NCBI GenBank assembly: GCA_020636475.1
Contig: JACJXU010000001.1
Span: 434,001 to 498,000 of the forward strand
Origin: Chitinophagales bacterium
Lineage (GTDB): Bacteria; Bacteroidota; Bacteroidia; Chitinophagales; UBA2359
Length of the DNA: 64,000 nt
Reading direction: 5' to 3'
The translations under genes and the position numbers were made by a program. Below, piece by piece: positions 1 to 8,762 of the stretch. Positions within the stretch are counted from its first letter, which is position 1. Each line of letters begins with the position of its first letter. Below the pieces are notes generated by a model, which was not told the DNA's origin, made no database searches, and saw only the letters and a program-made list of their open reading frames with translations.

Positions 1-141
1 CTCAAAAACATCTGTCAAGTAGAGCATTCCAGACATAGAAGTGTCTGCAACTTCATAACCAACCTGATTGCAGGTATTATTGCCTATCACTTCTTGCCAA
101 AAAAACCTTCCCTGAAATTTGGAACATTCAAATCTAATCAG
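1..141 (-). pseudogene. Possible coding remnant running off the left edge
   Basis: About 46 codons stay open on the minus strand from position 141 to the window edge. They give a protein-like composition ([18 protein letters not shown]). The frame is closed upstream by TAA and has no ATG, so this would be either the inner part of a truncated gene or chance. I do not recognise a family. The neighbouring plus-strand sequence up to the repeat at 401 has no gene. Confidence 0.22.
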
Positions 142-400
142 TTAACTGTGTTTTATTAATCGAACTCAGGTTTTTAATAAAATGGTAGTTTTTATTTTGC
201 GATAACATTATTAGGATTACCGAAAAATCGAACAATTATTATAGCCCTACAGAATAAGTGTTTCTGCTAAATTATACTAAAATCGAATAATTGTTGCCTA
301 TTAAAAAAGGGAAACGCATCATCATTTACGGGATTTTCGTGCAGTTTTTGTATAATCGAGTAAAAAATCTTTTTTCGCAGTATAGCAGTTTTGGTATAAA
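142..400. other. AT-rich intergenic stretch, no gene seen
   Basis: No open frame with coding character is visible. Two similar short direct motifs occur, AATCGAACAATTATT near 225 and AATCGAATAATTGTT near 281. They could be a binding site or chance; no known biotin-repressor box was recognised. Confidence 0.4.
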
Positions 401-534
401 AATGCTTAGTTCCGTGTGTATTTTCGACCGTATGGGAGAAATCTCAATGTGAGAATATGAGATACCTCTCTGCGTTTCGGCAAGACAAAGTAATTTCATT
501 TTCATTTACACAACTTTCATACTGTTTTGGTATT
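401..534. repeat. Dispersed palindromic intergenic repeat, copy 1
   Basis: The stretch matches 37037-37168 over its whole length with scattered substitutions. It contains an imperfect inverted repeat: TTCGACCGTATGGGAGAAAT on one arm and GAGATACCTC...GCGTTTCGGC on the other. Sequences of this type (TTTCGACCG...GGGAGAAATCT) are scattered in intergenic regions of many Bacteroidota genomes. The transcript would fold into a long hairpin. It lies just upstream of bioB, so a 5' UTR role is possible but unproven. Confidence 0.7.
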
Positions 535-598
535 AGCTATTTTTCGTGGCAAAAAACAATTAATACGCTTATCTTAGCTGCCAAAAAATCATTGAAAA

Positions 599-1594
599 AT
601 GAGTACATTAAAACACAACTGGACTCGAGAAGAAGTAACTGCTTTGTACAACAAGCCGCTCATTTCACTAATTTTTGAAGCGGGGACTATGCACCGTCAG
701 TACTTTAATCCCGAAGAAGTACAGGTTTCTTCCTTGCTTTCCATCAAAACGGGCGGTTGCCCTGAAGATTGCGCTTATTGCCCGCAAGCCGCACGCTACC
801 AAACAGAAGTGGCGGTACACAAACTATTGGACAAAGAAACGGTACTTCAAAAAGCCAAAGAAGCACAAAGCGAAGGTGCCTCGCGTTTTTGTATGGGTGC
901 CGCTTGGCGCGAAGTACGCGATAACCGCGATTTTGACAAAGTATTGGATATGGTGAAAGACGTGAATGCGCTGGGAATGGAAGTTTGTTGCACTTTGGGT
1001 ATGCTCAGCGAATCACAAGCCAAACGCCTTAAAGAAGCCGGACTGTTTGCCTACAACCATAACTTGGATACTTCGGAGGAATTTTATGGCGATATTATCA
1101 GTACGCGTACCTATCAAGACAGAATGGATACGCTGCAAAATGTGCGCAAAGCCGGACTTACGGTTTGTTGTGGCGGAATAATAGGTATGGGCGAAAGCGA
1201 AAACGACCGTATTGCTTTGTTGCAAAATCTGGCAAATCAGCTGCCTCACCCTGAGTCGGTGCCGATAAATGCGCTGATAAGTGTGGACGGAACACCTTTG
1301 CAGGAGCAGGAAAAAGTGCCTGTTTGGGATATGGTACGCACTATTGCTGTTGCCAAAATATTGATGCCGGCATCTATGATTCGCCTTAGTGCCGGACGTG
1401 TGAATATGACCGCCGCCGAGCAAGCACTTTGCTTCTTAGCCGGCGCAAATTCTATTTTTGCAGGCGATAAATTACTCACTACACCCAATCCGAGTTTTGT
1501 TGGCGACCAAGAGCTTTTTGCGCATTTAGGGCTGCAACCTATGGAAGCATTTTGCAGCCAAAAAGTGGTAGAAAATTCGACTAAAAACGCCTAA
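599..1594 (+). CDS. bioB: Biotin synthase
   Basis: A radical-SAM enzyme that inserts sulfur into dethiobiotin, the last step of biotin synthesis in the cytoplasm. The 331-residue length is normal for BioB. The radical-SAM cluster motif is [12 protein letters not shown], with Cys54, Cys58 and Cys61 expected to bind the [4Fe-4S] cluster. Family segments such as [11 protein letters not shown] and the C-terminal [20 protein letters not shown] are also present; the latter region carries the conserved Arg/Asn environment of the second cluster. The start at 599 is the first ATG giving the usual N-terminus; a longer overlapping frame upstream is in the repeat and was ignored. No other biotin gene is adjacent. 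The DUF389 gene follows 16 nt downstream, perhaps co-transcribed. Confidence 0.97.
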   Translation: MSTLKHNWTREEVTALYNKPLISLIFEAGTMHRQYFNPEEVQVSSLLSIKTGGCPEDCAYCPQAARYQTEVAVHKLLDKETVLQKAKEAQSEGASRFCMGAAWREVRDNRDFDKVLDMVKDVNALGMEVCCTLGMLSESQAKRLKEAGLFAYNHNLDTSEEFYGDIISTRTYQDRMDTLQNVRKAGLTVCCGGIIGMGESENDRIALLQNLANQLPHPESVPINALISVDGTPLQEQEKVPVWDMVRTIAVAKILMPASMIRLSAGRVNMTAAEQALCFLAGANSIFAGDKLLTTPNPSFVGDQELFAHLGLQPMEAFCSQKVVENSTKNA

Positions 1595-1610
1595 ATTCCG
1601 ACAAGAAGAT

Positions 1611-3011
1611 ATGGCAAATTACAATTTGTTGCGCGCTTTTGCGGAGATAAGAAATTATCTAAAAGATATTTTCAATTTGCGGGAAGACAGGGATAGTGTT
1701 TTAAAAATAATTGAAAATATAAAGAAAAATGTTTCCTTTAAAGGCACCAATGCATGGATTTTATTTTTTGCCATTATTGTTGCTTCCATCGGATTAAATG
1801 TAAATTCTACCGCCGTAATTATCGGTGCGATGTTAATTTCTCCCTTAATGGGTCCTATAATGGGCGCGGGTTTGGCGTTGGGCATTAGCGATTTTAGTTT
1901 ACTAAAAAAATCGCTTACCAGTCTGCTCATTGCAAGTGCCATTAGTGTCCTTACTTCGGCAATTTATTTTTATATATCGCCATTGCACGAAGCGCAGTCG
2001 GAACTCTTGGCGCGCACCTATCCTACTATTTTCGATGTGCTTATTGCTTTTTTTGGTGGTTTTGCGGGAATTGTAGCAGGCTCCAGTTCGCAAAAAGGAA
2101 ATGCCATTCCGGGCGTAGCCATAGCTACTGCGCTGATGCCGCCTTTGTGTACCGTAGGTTATGGCTTGGCTACGTGGCAGGCAAGGTTTTTCTGGGGAGC
2201 TTCTTTTTTGTTTATCATTAATTGTGTGTTCATTGGTGTTTCCACCTACATTTTTGTCCGCTACCTCAATTTTCCCCGTATGAAATTTGAAAGCTCGGAA
2301 GTAGAAACACGCACCAACCGATGGATAAGTTTTATTTCTTTGCTTATTATTGTACCCAGCATATATTTTGCTTATTTGCTGGTTTTTGAAATAAATTTTA
2401 CCCAAAATACGAATGCTTTTCTTAAAGAAAATTTCAATTTTAAGGAAACTTATATTATCAGCAAGGAAATAAATTACCGAAATTATAAAGAAAGCGAAAT
2501 TACGGTAATGCTGTACGGCAAGCCGCTTAATGATAGCATTGTACAAGCATTGGAGGAGAAAAAAAATGCGTATGGCTTGCAAAAGGCAAAACTTGTAATA
2601 CAACAACCGCCCGAAGAAGAACTATTGAACAAAGAACAAATCTATGCCGATATTGATGGCAGAATAAAGTCGGAGTACTTAGCCAAAATATACGATACAC
2701 AAATAGGAACACTTGCGGATAAAGATGCCAAAATAAAACTCTTGGAAGACGAAATATTTGCCCTTACAGCAGTAGAACAAGAACGGGCGCAAATTTCGCA
2801 GGAATTACACTTGTTGTTTCCGGCAGTAACATCTTTTTCGGTGCAGCAAATGGCAATATATCACTTAGACAAAGATAGTATTGCCAACTGCGATACCATA
2901 ACGGGCGTATTGATGCACGCCCAAAAATTGCCCAAAAAGGAGGAAGAAGCGATAAGAAAATGGTTGAAACTACGCTTGGGAGTAGATAGTGTGGGTGTTT
3001 TCTTATTTTAA
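1611..3011 (+). CDS. DUF389 family integral membrane protein
   Basis: A 466-residue membrane protein of the DUF389 family (TIGR00341-like), whose function is not established. The central part, about residues 47-260, holds roughly six hydrophobic segments and the family signature GAMLISPLMGPIMG, followed by SSSQKGNAIPGVAIATALMPP. The C-terminal half (about residues 290-466) is soluble and charged, with a coiled-coil-like stretch near EIFALTAVEQERAQISQEL, as in other Bacteroidota members. It starts 16 nt after bioB and ends just before a strong terminator, so the two genes may form one transcript. No transport or enzyme activity can be assigned from sequence. Confidence 0.88.
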   Translation: MANYNLLRAFAEIRNYLKDIFNLREDRDSVLKIIENIKKNVSFKGTNAWILFFAIIVASIGLNVNSTAVIIGAMLISPLMGPIMGAGLALGISDFSLLKKSLTSLLIASAISVLTSAIYFYISPLHEAQSELLARTYPTIFDVLIAFFGGFAGIVAGSSSQKGNAIPGVAIATALMPPLCTVGYGLATWQARFFWGASFLFIINCVFIGVSTYIFVRYLNFPRMKFESSEVETRTNRWISFISLLIIVPSIYFAYLLVFEINFTQNTNAFLKENFNFKETYIISKEINYRNYKESEITVMLYGKPLNDSIVQALEEKKNAYGLQKAKLVIQQPPEEELLNKEQIYADIDGRIKSEYLAKIYDTQIGTLADKDAKIKLLEDEIFALTAVEQERAQISQELHLLFPAVTSFSVQQMAIYHLDKDSIANCDTITGVLMHAQKLPKKEEEAIRKWLKLRLGVDSVGVFLF

Positions 3012-3044
3012 CGCTAAAGCAATTATTTTAACAAATATTGAATT

Positions 3045-3070
3045 AAAAAGGGCTTATTTAAGCCCTTTTT
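3045..3070 (+). terminator. Rho-independent terminator after the DUF389 gene
   Basis: A perfect inverted repeat AAAAAGGGCTTA-TT-TAAGCCCTTTTT ends in a T run, 34 nt after the stop codon. It closes the bioB transcript and could act in both directions. Confidence 0.85.
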
Positions 3071-3087
3071 CTGATATTTTTATACTT

Positions 3088-3095
3088 TACATTTG
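3088..3095 (+). promoter_or_regulatory. Possible Bacteroidota -7 box (TACATTTG)
   Basis: TACATTTG matches TAnnTTTG upstream of the secreted protein gene at 3178. No convincing -33 TTTG lies at the expected spacing, so this is a weak call. Confidence 0.35.
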
Positions 3096-3177
3096 TATAT
3101 TAGAAAAATTTAGATTAACTTTAGCAACGATAAACAACAAGCAACCCAAATTAATTAACCAACCTTAAAACTTAAAA

Positions 3178-4917
3178 ATGATGAAAAACCTATTTTATTC
3201 CCTTTTACTTATTGCCGTTCCTTTTATCCTGCAAGCGCAATCGTATGGCTTTTTGAGTGACGAAGCGTATGCTTACAATCTTTACATAAATAATGATTAC
3301 GAGGGAGGTATTGCGTATGGTGCATATATAAACAATACTAAAAGCAATACTTTTACGCAATATGGCTTATACTCGTCCGTATGGAACGATGGTTCAGGGC
3401 AAGCATATAGCGTATATGGCTATTGCAACTCGCTGGGTACTGCCAATGCTTATGCAGGCTATTTTCTAGGAAGCTATGGAAGTAACGTACCTACGGGTTA
3501 TGGTATTTACGCTTCTTGTAGCGGTGCTGCGAATAATTATGCCGGACGTTTTAACGGCACAACTTTAGTGGAAAACGGCAGCCTTATGGTGAACAGCGAC
3601 GGTTTGGCCGGTAGTGGCAATATTATTGTAAGAGAGCAAAGTGCTAATACGTATGCCCGCATAAGCATGTATGGTTCTGAAAACGGACCAGACAACGGCG
3701 ATGCTTACTGGGATATAGCTGCACGTGTACCGAATGCTACCAACACTGCCGCAAAACTAAATATGTGGTACCACGATGGAACAACCGGAACCAATATTGC
3801 TACCTTTGATGGGGAAACTCGCAGAGTGGGCGTGAATGTACTAAGCCCCGGAGCTTTGTTAGATGTACAAGGCAAAACGGATAATACGGAAAACTTGGTG
3901 AATGCTACGGTGAATTATGTTGGCACCTCGGATATTAGAGCCATTTATGGAACTTCTACACCTAATGCTACAGGTGGCTATGGTTATGGTGTGTATGGTA
4001 TAGGTGGCTGGAGAGGTGGTAATTTTGTTGGACAAGGTGCTGAATATACAGGTACCGCATATGGTATTTATGCCTCAGCAACCTCATCGGGTACCACTAC
4101 CGGAACACGTTATGGCGTATATGCTACTACCAGTGGTACTACCACAGGAAACGAGTATTCTGTATATGCCATAGGTGATGCATATTGTAGTGGTGGTAGC
4201 TGGACTACTTCTGACCGCGCCTTGAAAGAAGACGTAAAACCCTTGAATAATAGTCTGAATTTAGTAAAAAAACTAAAACCTACTACCTACAACTACAAAC
4301 ACGAAGGAAAATTAGAAGAAATGAATTTGCCTACCGAGCGTCAGTATGGTTTTATTGCCCAAGAATTGGAGCAAGTAGTACCGGAATTAGTGCGCGATGT
4401 GGACTTTGAGTTTAATGTAAATACTGAAGCACGTGACGACAACTACACCGAAACCTTTAAAGGCGTGCGCTACGATGGATTAATTCCAATATTAACCGGA
4501 GCCATTCAAGAACAACAAAGCATTATTGAGGAGCAAAACACGAAAATAGAAAGCTTAGAGCAAAGATTAGCTGCCTTAGAAAATGCACTTATGGGACAAT
4601 CGCTACAAAGCAAAGACGAAGGAAGCCCACAAATTCAAAATATTTTGGACGACAGCAAAGCCCGCTTGGAGCAAAATACCCCCAATCCATTCTACAACAA
4701 AACCGTAATTCAGTATTTCTTGCCCGAAAACAGCCGCGATGCACAAATACAAATTAGCAATGTAGAAGGAAAAATAGTAAAAACCTTTCCTTTAAGCACC
4801 AGCGGATTTGGTACGATAACCGTAAATGGTGGCGAGTTAGCTGCCGGCACTTATTTTTATACCTTAAACATCGCAAATGCGACCATCGCTACCAAACAAA
4901 TGATTTTGACGAAATAA
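3178..4917 (+). CDS. Secreted protein with S74 intramolecular chaperone domain and T9SS sorting domain
   Basis: A 579-residue exported protein. Residues 1-20 are a Sec signal peptide ending LQAQ. Residues 20-340 are Gly/Tyr/Ala-rich with repeated YGxYA-type motifs, probably a beta-rich surface domain. From about Ser345 (TSDRALKEDVKPL) to about residue 465 is a Peptidase_S74/endosialidase chaperone domain; in that family the conserved Ser of the SDxxLK motif is the self-cleavage nucleophile. A short coiled coil (IIEEQNTKIESLEQRLAALE) follows. Residues about 497-579 form a type A T9SS C-terminal domain beginning LEQNTPNPFYN and ending KQMILTK, which targets the protein to the cell surface. A nearly identical orphan copy of this last domain lies at 33320-33610. 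The exact surface role is unknown. Confidence 0.9.
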   Translation: MMKNLFYSLLLIAVPFILQAQSYGFLSDEAYAYNLYINNDYEGGIAYGAYINNTKSNTFTQYGLYSSVWNDGSGQAYSVYGYCNSLGTANAYAGYFLGSYGSNVPTGYGIYASCSGAANNYAGRFNGTTLVENGSLMVNSDGLAGSGNIIVREQSANTYARISMYGSENGPDNGDAYWDIAARVPNATNTAAKLNMWYHDGTTGTNIATFDGETRRVGVNVLSPGALLDVQGKTDNTENLVNATVNYVGTSDIRAIYGTSTPNATGGYGYGVYGIGGWRGGNFVGQGAEYTGTAYGIYASATSSGTTTGTRYGVYATTSGTTTGNEYSVYAIGDAYCSGGSWTTSDRALKEDVKPLNNSLNLVKKLKPTTYNYKHEGKLEEMNLPTERQYGFIAQELEQVVPELVRDVDFEFNVNTEARDDNYTETFKGVRYDGLIPILTGAIQEQQSIIEEQNTKIESLEQRLAALENALMGQSLQSKDEGSPQIQNILDDSKARLEQNTPNPFYNKTVIQYFLPENSRDAQIQISNVEGKIVKTFPLSTSGFGTITVNGGELAAGTYFYTLNIANATIATKQMILTK

Positions 4918-4969
4918 GAAAAATGCGAAAAATTAATTAATATTAATTAACAATATTTTAAAATGATAG

Positions 4970-4998
4970 AAAAGTGTCCTTAATCGGGCACTTTTTTT
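4970..4998 (+). terminator. Rho-independent terminator
   Basis: Hairpin AAAAGTGTCC-TTAATC-GGGCACTTTT followed by T residues, 52 nt after the stop of the S74/T9SS gene. One G-T pair is present in the stem. Confidence 0.8.
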
Positions 4999-5389
4999 AT
5001 TTATAGCCGCAACCTCAGCATAGCCACTTATTTTTTAGCTCCCGAAAAATTTGACGACTGGCGAAAATTTATGAACGAAATTGCACTACTTGATGCGCAG
5101 CAAATAGTATTAATAGCCATATAATATTATTATCAAAAAAAAGCAAAGTACTAATTTCGATAATTTGCTAAAGAATACCAATAATTTATACTGGTTGTGT
5201 AAAATACTTAATGCAACTTAGTGTACCCCAAAGAACACAATATTGAAGGTACTATGCGTTTGGGGGCATTGGCAGTAAATATTTTCGCGTTGGCAGTAAA
5301 TATTCAACCCACCACAGACATCATACTCTCTTGTAAAACAATAAATATTCATCCCAACCATATACTTCGCCCCACCTCCTACATTTTTA
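4999..5389. other. Intergenic region with a dispersed repeat and a possible gene remnant
   Basis: No complete gene is seen. An open stretch at about 5000-5123 reads LAPEKFDDWRKFMNEIALL and ends at a stop but has no plausible start; it may be a decayed gene tail or chance. At 5193-5227 lies a short repeat (AAATACTTA..GCAACTT.GTGTACC) that recurs at 56471-56500 and, inverted, at 45837-45869. Confidence 0.45.
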
Positions 5390-5418
5390 TTGCTATAGCA
5401 AAAAAATCAATACCTTTG
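5390..5418 (+). promoter_or_regulatory. Bacteroidota-type promoter for the aromatic operon
   Basis: TTG at 5390-5392 and TACCTTTG at 5411-5418, separated by 18 nt, match the -33 TTG / -7 TAnnTTTG pattern. The aminotransferase start is 53 nt downstream. Confidence 0.6.
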
Positions 5419-5470
5419 CCAACTGTATAGTTAAAAATTTGCAGCAAAAAAATACAGCAGCACAAACACT

Positions 5471-6622
5471 ATGATACAAGCCGCCGAAAGATTACAAAGC
5501 GTAAGTACCTACTATTTTGCCAAAAAACTGGCAGAAATAGCCCAAATGCAGGCCAAAGGAGCAAAAGTTATCAATCTGGGCATCGGAAGTCCTGATTTGC
5601 CACCGCATGCTAGCGTCATAGAAACCTTGTGCGCCACAGCACAGCAGCCAACTGCGCACGCTTACCAGAGCTATACAGGCACACCTGCGCTGCGCAATGC
5701 TTGGGCGCAATGGTTTAAGCATATTTTTAATGTGTCACTTTCCCCGCAAAATGAAATTTTGCCATTAATGGGCTCCAAAGAAGGCATCATTCACATCACC
5801 CAAGCCTTTGTCAATGCCGGAGACATTGTTTTAGTACCCGAACCCGCTTATCCTGCTTATGCTGCCGCCGCAAAACTGGCAGAAGCCCAAGTAATTCATT
5901 TCCCTTTGCTGGAAGCCACAAACTGGCAGCCGGATTTTGATTTTCTATATAAAATTGCCACCCAAAAACCTAAACTATTGTGGTGCAATTATCCCAATAT
6001 GCCCACCGGAGCCACTGCCGAAACAGCAACTTACCAAAAACTAATTGATTACTGTCGAGAAAACGAAATACTATTGGTAAATGACAATGCCTACGCCCTC
6101 ATTTTAAACCAAAATCCGCAGAGTATTTTTCAGTACGAAGGCGCGAAAGAAGTAGCTTTAGAGTTAAATTCGTTGAGCAAATCGCACAATCTGGCGGGTT
6201 GGCGTTTGGGTACAGTAAGCGGCGCAGCACAGTTTATTCAGTCGGTGCTAAAGGTAAAAAGCAATATGGATTCGGGTATGTTTGCGGGTTTGCAAGCCGG
6301 CGCAGTTGTAGCCTTAAATCTGCCCGCCTCTTGGAGCAATAGTTTGAATGAAATTTATCTTTCCCGCCAAAAAGTAGCTATAAAATTAGCCCAAAAACTG
6401 TCGTGTACCCTACCCACTTATACACAAACAGGCTTATTTGTTTGGGCAAAAATTCCTGACGCTATTGTGTCCGTAGAAGATTGGGTGGACGAAATTTTAC
6501 AGGAAAAACATGTATTTATCACCCCCGGAACACTTTTCGGAGAAAATGGCAAACGTTATATTCGTATTTCGTTGTGCAATGACACAAGCGTTTTTGAAGA
6601 AGTTTTGCAACGATTGGCTTAA
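5471..6622 (+). CDS. Class I/II PLP aminotransferase of the tyrosine/phenylalanine operon
   Basis: A fold-type I pyridoxal-phosphate aminotransferase, 383 residues. The expected Schiff-base lysine is Lys237 in SLSKSHNLAGWRLG. The N-terminus has the substrate-loop sequence INLGIGSPDLPPH, and NYPNMPTGATA carries the conserved Asn/Pro/Thr-Gly motif. The family includes LL-diaminopimelate, aspartate and aromatic aminotransferases. Because the next two genes are prephenate dehydrogenase and DAHP synthase-chorismate mutase, the likely job is transamination of 4-hydroxyphenylpyruvate or phenylpyruvate, or of prephenate. The exact substrate is inferred from context. It is first in the operon, 21 nt before the dehydrogenase gene. 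Confidence 0.88.
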   Translation: MIQAAERLQSVSTYYFAKKLAEIAQMQAKGAKVINLGIGSPDLPPHASVIETLCATAQQPTAHAYQSYTGTPALRNAWAQWFKHIFNVSLSPQNEILPLMGSKEGIIHITQAFVNAGDIVLVPEPAYPAYAAAAKLAEAQVIHFPLLEATNWQPDFDFLYKIATQKPKLLWCNYPNMPTGATAETATYQKLIDYCRENEILLVNDNAYALILNQNPQSIFQYEGAKEVALELNSLSKSHNLAGWRLGTVSGAAQFIQSVLKVKSNMDSGMFAGLQAGAVVALNLPASWSNSLNEIYLSRQKVAIKLAQKLSCTLPTYTQTGLFVWAKIPDAIVSVEDWVDEILQEKHVFITPGTLFGENGKRYIRISLCNDTSVFEEVLQRLA

Positions 6623-6643
6623 TCACAAATACTAAAAACAGGA

Positions 6644-7504
6644 ATGAAAACAATAGCCGTAATAGGTCTGGGCTTAATTGGAGGCTCATTGGCATTGAGT
6701 TGCCGAAAAAATAACTTTGTCCAAAAAGTTCTGGGCATCGACGAGTCGGCAACGCACGCCGAACAAGCACTTGCTTTGCATTTGGTTGATGAAATAACGG
6801 ATTTAACAACTGCTTGCACCCAAGCAAATTTATTGGTATTAGCCATTCCCGTTGATGCTATGGTGAAAATATTGCCCAAAATATTAGATTTAGCCACGCC
6901 AAATTTGGTTATTACCGATGTAGGTTCTACCAAACAGGCAGTTTTGGAAAGCATTGCGCATCATCCCAAAAGAAATCAGTTTGTTGCCGCACACCCAATG
7001 GCGGGAACGGAATTTTCGGGACCTTCAGCAGCTTTCGACACGCTTTTTCAAAACAAAGCCTGTATCATTTGCAATGCCGCCGACAGTAATCCCGAAGCCG
7101 TAGCACAAGTAGAGGCACTTTTCCGAAACATCGGCATGCACCTTATTTACATGAACGCTGCCGAACACGACATTCACGCGGCGTATATTTCGCACATATC
7201 GCACATAAGTTCTTTTGTGTTGGCACTTACGGTACTTCAGAAAGAAAAAAGTGATGAAGCAATTTTTGAAATGGCAAGTGGTGGTTTTGAATCTACGGTA
7301 CGTTTGGCAAAAAGTTCCGCAGCAATGTGGACACCCATTTTTTTACAAAACAAAAACAATATTTTAGCCGTTTTGGATACTTATCGCCATTTTTTACAGC
7401 AATTTTATGATGCTATAGCCAAAACAGATGCAGAAAAATTGAATACTTTAATGCAAGAAGCTAATGCCATAAAACCCGTATTAAAGCGAAAATTTGAACG
7501 ATAG
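6644..7504 (+). CDS. Prephenate dehydrogenase
   Basis: An NAD(P)-dependent enzyme that oxidatively decarboxylates prephenate to 4-hydroxyphenylpyruvate for tyrosine synthesis. The Rossmann motif is GLGLIGGS, with Gly8, Gly10 and Gly13. HPMAGTEFSG around His117 is the family's conserved substrate/NAD region, and AAYISHISHISSF carries the catalytic-type histidines. The length of 286 residues is normal for the monofunctional TyrA class; no chorismate mutase or ACT domain is attached. It lies between the aminotransferase and the DAHP synthase-mutase fusion, which together cover most of the route from PEP and erythrose-4-P via chorismate to tyrosine. Confidence 0.93.
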   Translation: MKTIAVIGLGLIGGSLALSCRKNNFVQKVLGIDESATHAEQALALHLVDEITDLTTACTQANLLVLAIPVDAMVKILPKILDLATPNLVITDVGSTKQAVLESIAHHPKRNQFVAAHPMAGTEFSGPSAAFDTLFQNKACIICNAADSNPEAVAQVEALFRNIGMHLIYMNAAEHDIHAAYISHISHISSFVLALTVLQKEKSDEAIFEMASGGFESTVRLAKSSAAMWTPIFLQNKNNILAVLDTYRHFLQQFYDAIAKTDAEKLNTLMQEANAIKPVLKRKFER

Positions 7505-7563
7505 AATACACTTATTAAGCATTTTTAAGCAAAATATACCCACAATTTTAGGTTAAATTAGTT

Positions 7564-7571
7564 TACATTTG
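7564..7571 (+). promoter_or_regulatory. Possible internal promoter box (TACATTTG)
   Basis: TACATTTG fits TAnnTTTG and sits 17 nt before the DAHP synthase ATG, in an 83-nt gap that is long for this operon. No clear -33 TTG was found, so an extra promoter is only suggested. Confidence 0.4.
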
Positions 7572-7587
7572 TATAAAAACAAACAAT

Positions 7588-8691
7588 ATGTTAGAAGCAA
7601 TATCGGATTTCACTACTTGGGGTTTGCCGCAAAACCGCCCTATTTTCATTGCAGGACCCTGTAGCGTAGAAAGCCCAACACAAGTAATGCAAACAGCTTT
7701 GGGTTTGAAAGATAGCGGCATTCAGTTTTTGCGTGGCGGTATTTGGAAACCGCGCACACGTCCCAATTCTTTTGAAGGTATTGGCAGTCAAGGATTACAA
7801 TGGCTAAAAGATGCCGGCAATGCTATAAATGTACCTGTAATGACCGAAGTGGCAAACGCCAAACATGTGTACGAAGCCCTGCGCAACCAAATAGACGTAT
7901 TGTGGATTGGCGCACGAACAACAGTCAATCCTTTTTCGGTGCAGGAAATTGCCGATGCTTTGCGCGGCGTGGATATTCCGGTTTTTGTAAAAAATCCTAT
8001 CAATCCCGACTTAGCTTTGTGGATAGGTGCCTTAGAACGCTTGCAGCAGTCGGGCATACGCAAAATTGCTGCCATACATCGCGGTTTTTCTTCTCACGCC
8101 GACTCGCGCTATCGCAATATTCCGCTCTGGGAAATTCCTATCGAACTAAAACGCCGCATACCGGATTTGCCCATTATCATCGACCCCAGCCACATTGCCG
8201 GAAAACGGGAATTGTTGTTCGACCTGTCGCAAAAAGCCTTCGATTTGGATTTCAACGGCATAATTATTGAAACACACATCACACCCGACAAAGCACTAAG
8301 TGATGCCGCACAGCAAATAACGCCCGAACAATTTGTAGCCTTAAAGAAAAATATCGTATTGCGAAAATCGGCTGCCGAAAATCCCGACTTCAATGCAGAA
8401 TTAGAGCACTTACGCCACGAAATAGATTTGATTGATGAAGAAATTTTGCAAATTTTTGCCAAAAGAATGACTATCGCCGAAAAAATAGGTTTGTGTAAAC
8501 AAAAAAACAAAGTGACCATTTTGCAAAAAGACCGATGGGATACCATTTTGCGGACACGCATTGAAGATGGCAGTAAAAAGGGCTTGTCGCAGGATTTTGT
8601 TGTAAATATGTACAACAATATTCATAAAGAATCTATTCGCCACCAAACCAAAATTATGAACCAAGACAGCGGAGAGCGAAAAACAGAATAA
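7588..8691 (+). CDS. Bifunctional DAHP synthase / chorismate mutase
   Basis: A fusion enzyme of 367 residues. Residues 1-260 are a KDO8P-type DAHP synthase that condenses PEP and erythrose-4-phosphate; motifs FIAGPCSVES, GGIWKPRTRPNSFEG, HRGFS, IIDPSHIAGKR and IETHITPDKALSDA carry the PEP- and metal-binding residues. From about residue 268 (ELEHLRHEIDLIDEEIL) to 355 is an all-helical AroQ-class chorismate mutase with the conserved RxxID, KR and QK elements. This order is common in Bacteroidota and lets the mutase domain mediate feedback control by prephenate; that control is family knowledge and is not visible here. The gene ends the aromatic operon. Confidence 0.95.
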   Translation: MLEAISDFTTWGLPQNRPIFIAGPCSVESPTQVMQTALGLKDSGIQFLRGGIWKPRTRPNSFEGIGSQGLQWLKDAGNAINVPVMTEVANAKHVYEALRNQIDVLWIGARTTVNPFSVQEIADALRGVDIPVFVKNPINPDLALWIGALERLQQSGIRKIAAIHRGFSSHADSRYRNIPLWEIPIELKRRIPDLPIIIDPSHIAGKRELLFDLSQKAFDLDFNGIIIETHITPDKALSDAAQQITPEQFVALKKNIVLRKSAAENPDFNAELEHLRHEIDLIDEEILQIFAKRMTIAEKIGLCKQKNKVTILQKDRWDTILRTRIEDGSKKGLSQDFVVNMYNNIHKESIRHQTKIMNQDSGERKTE

Positions 8692-8762
8692 TTTTTGCTT
8701 CCCAAAACAATTAAACTTTGGCAGAAACTGTTTGTTCATAAGTAGAAAATTTTTAAGAAAAG

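Noticed and set aside
457-678. 73-codon frame overlapping the start of bioB
   Set aside because: It runs through the dispersed hairpin repeat and then through bioB in another frame; low-quality composition.
1013-1423. 136-codon frame antisense to bioB
   Set aside because: Shadow of the real gene on the other strand; no protein-family character.
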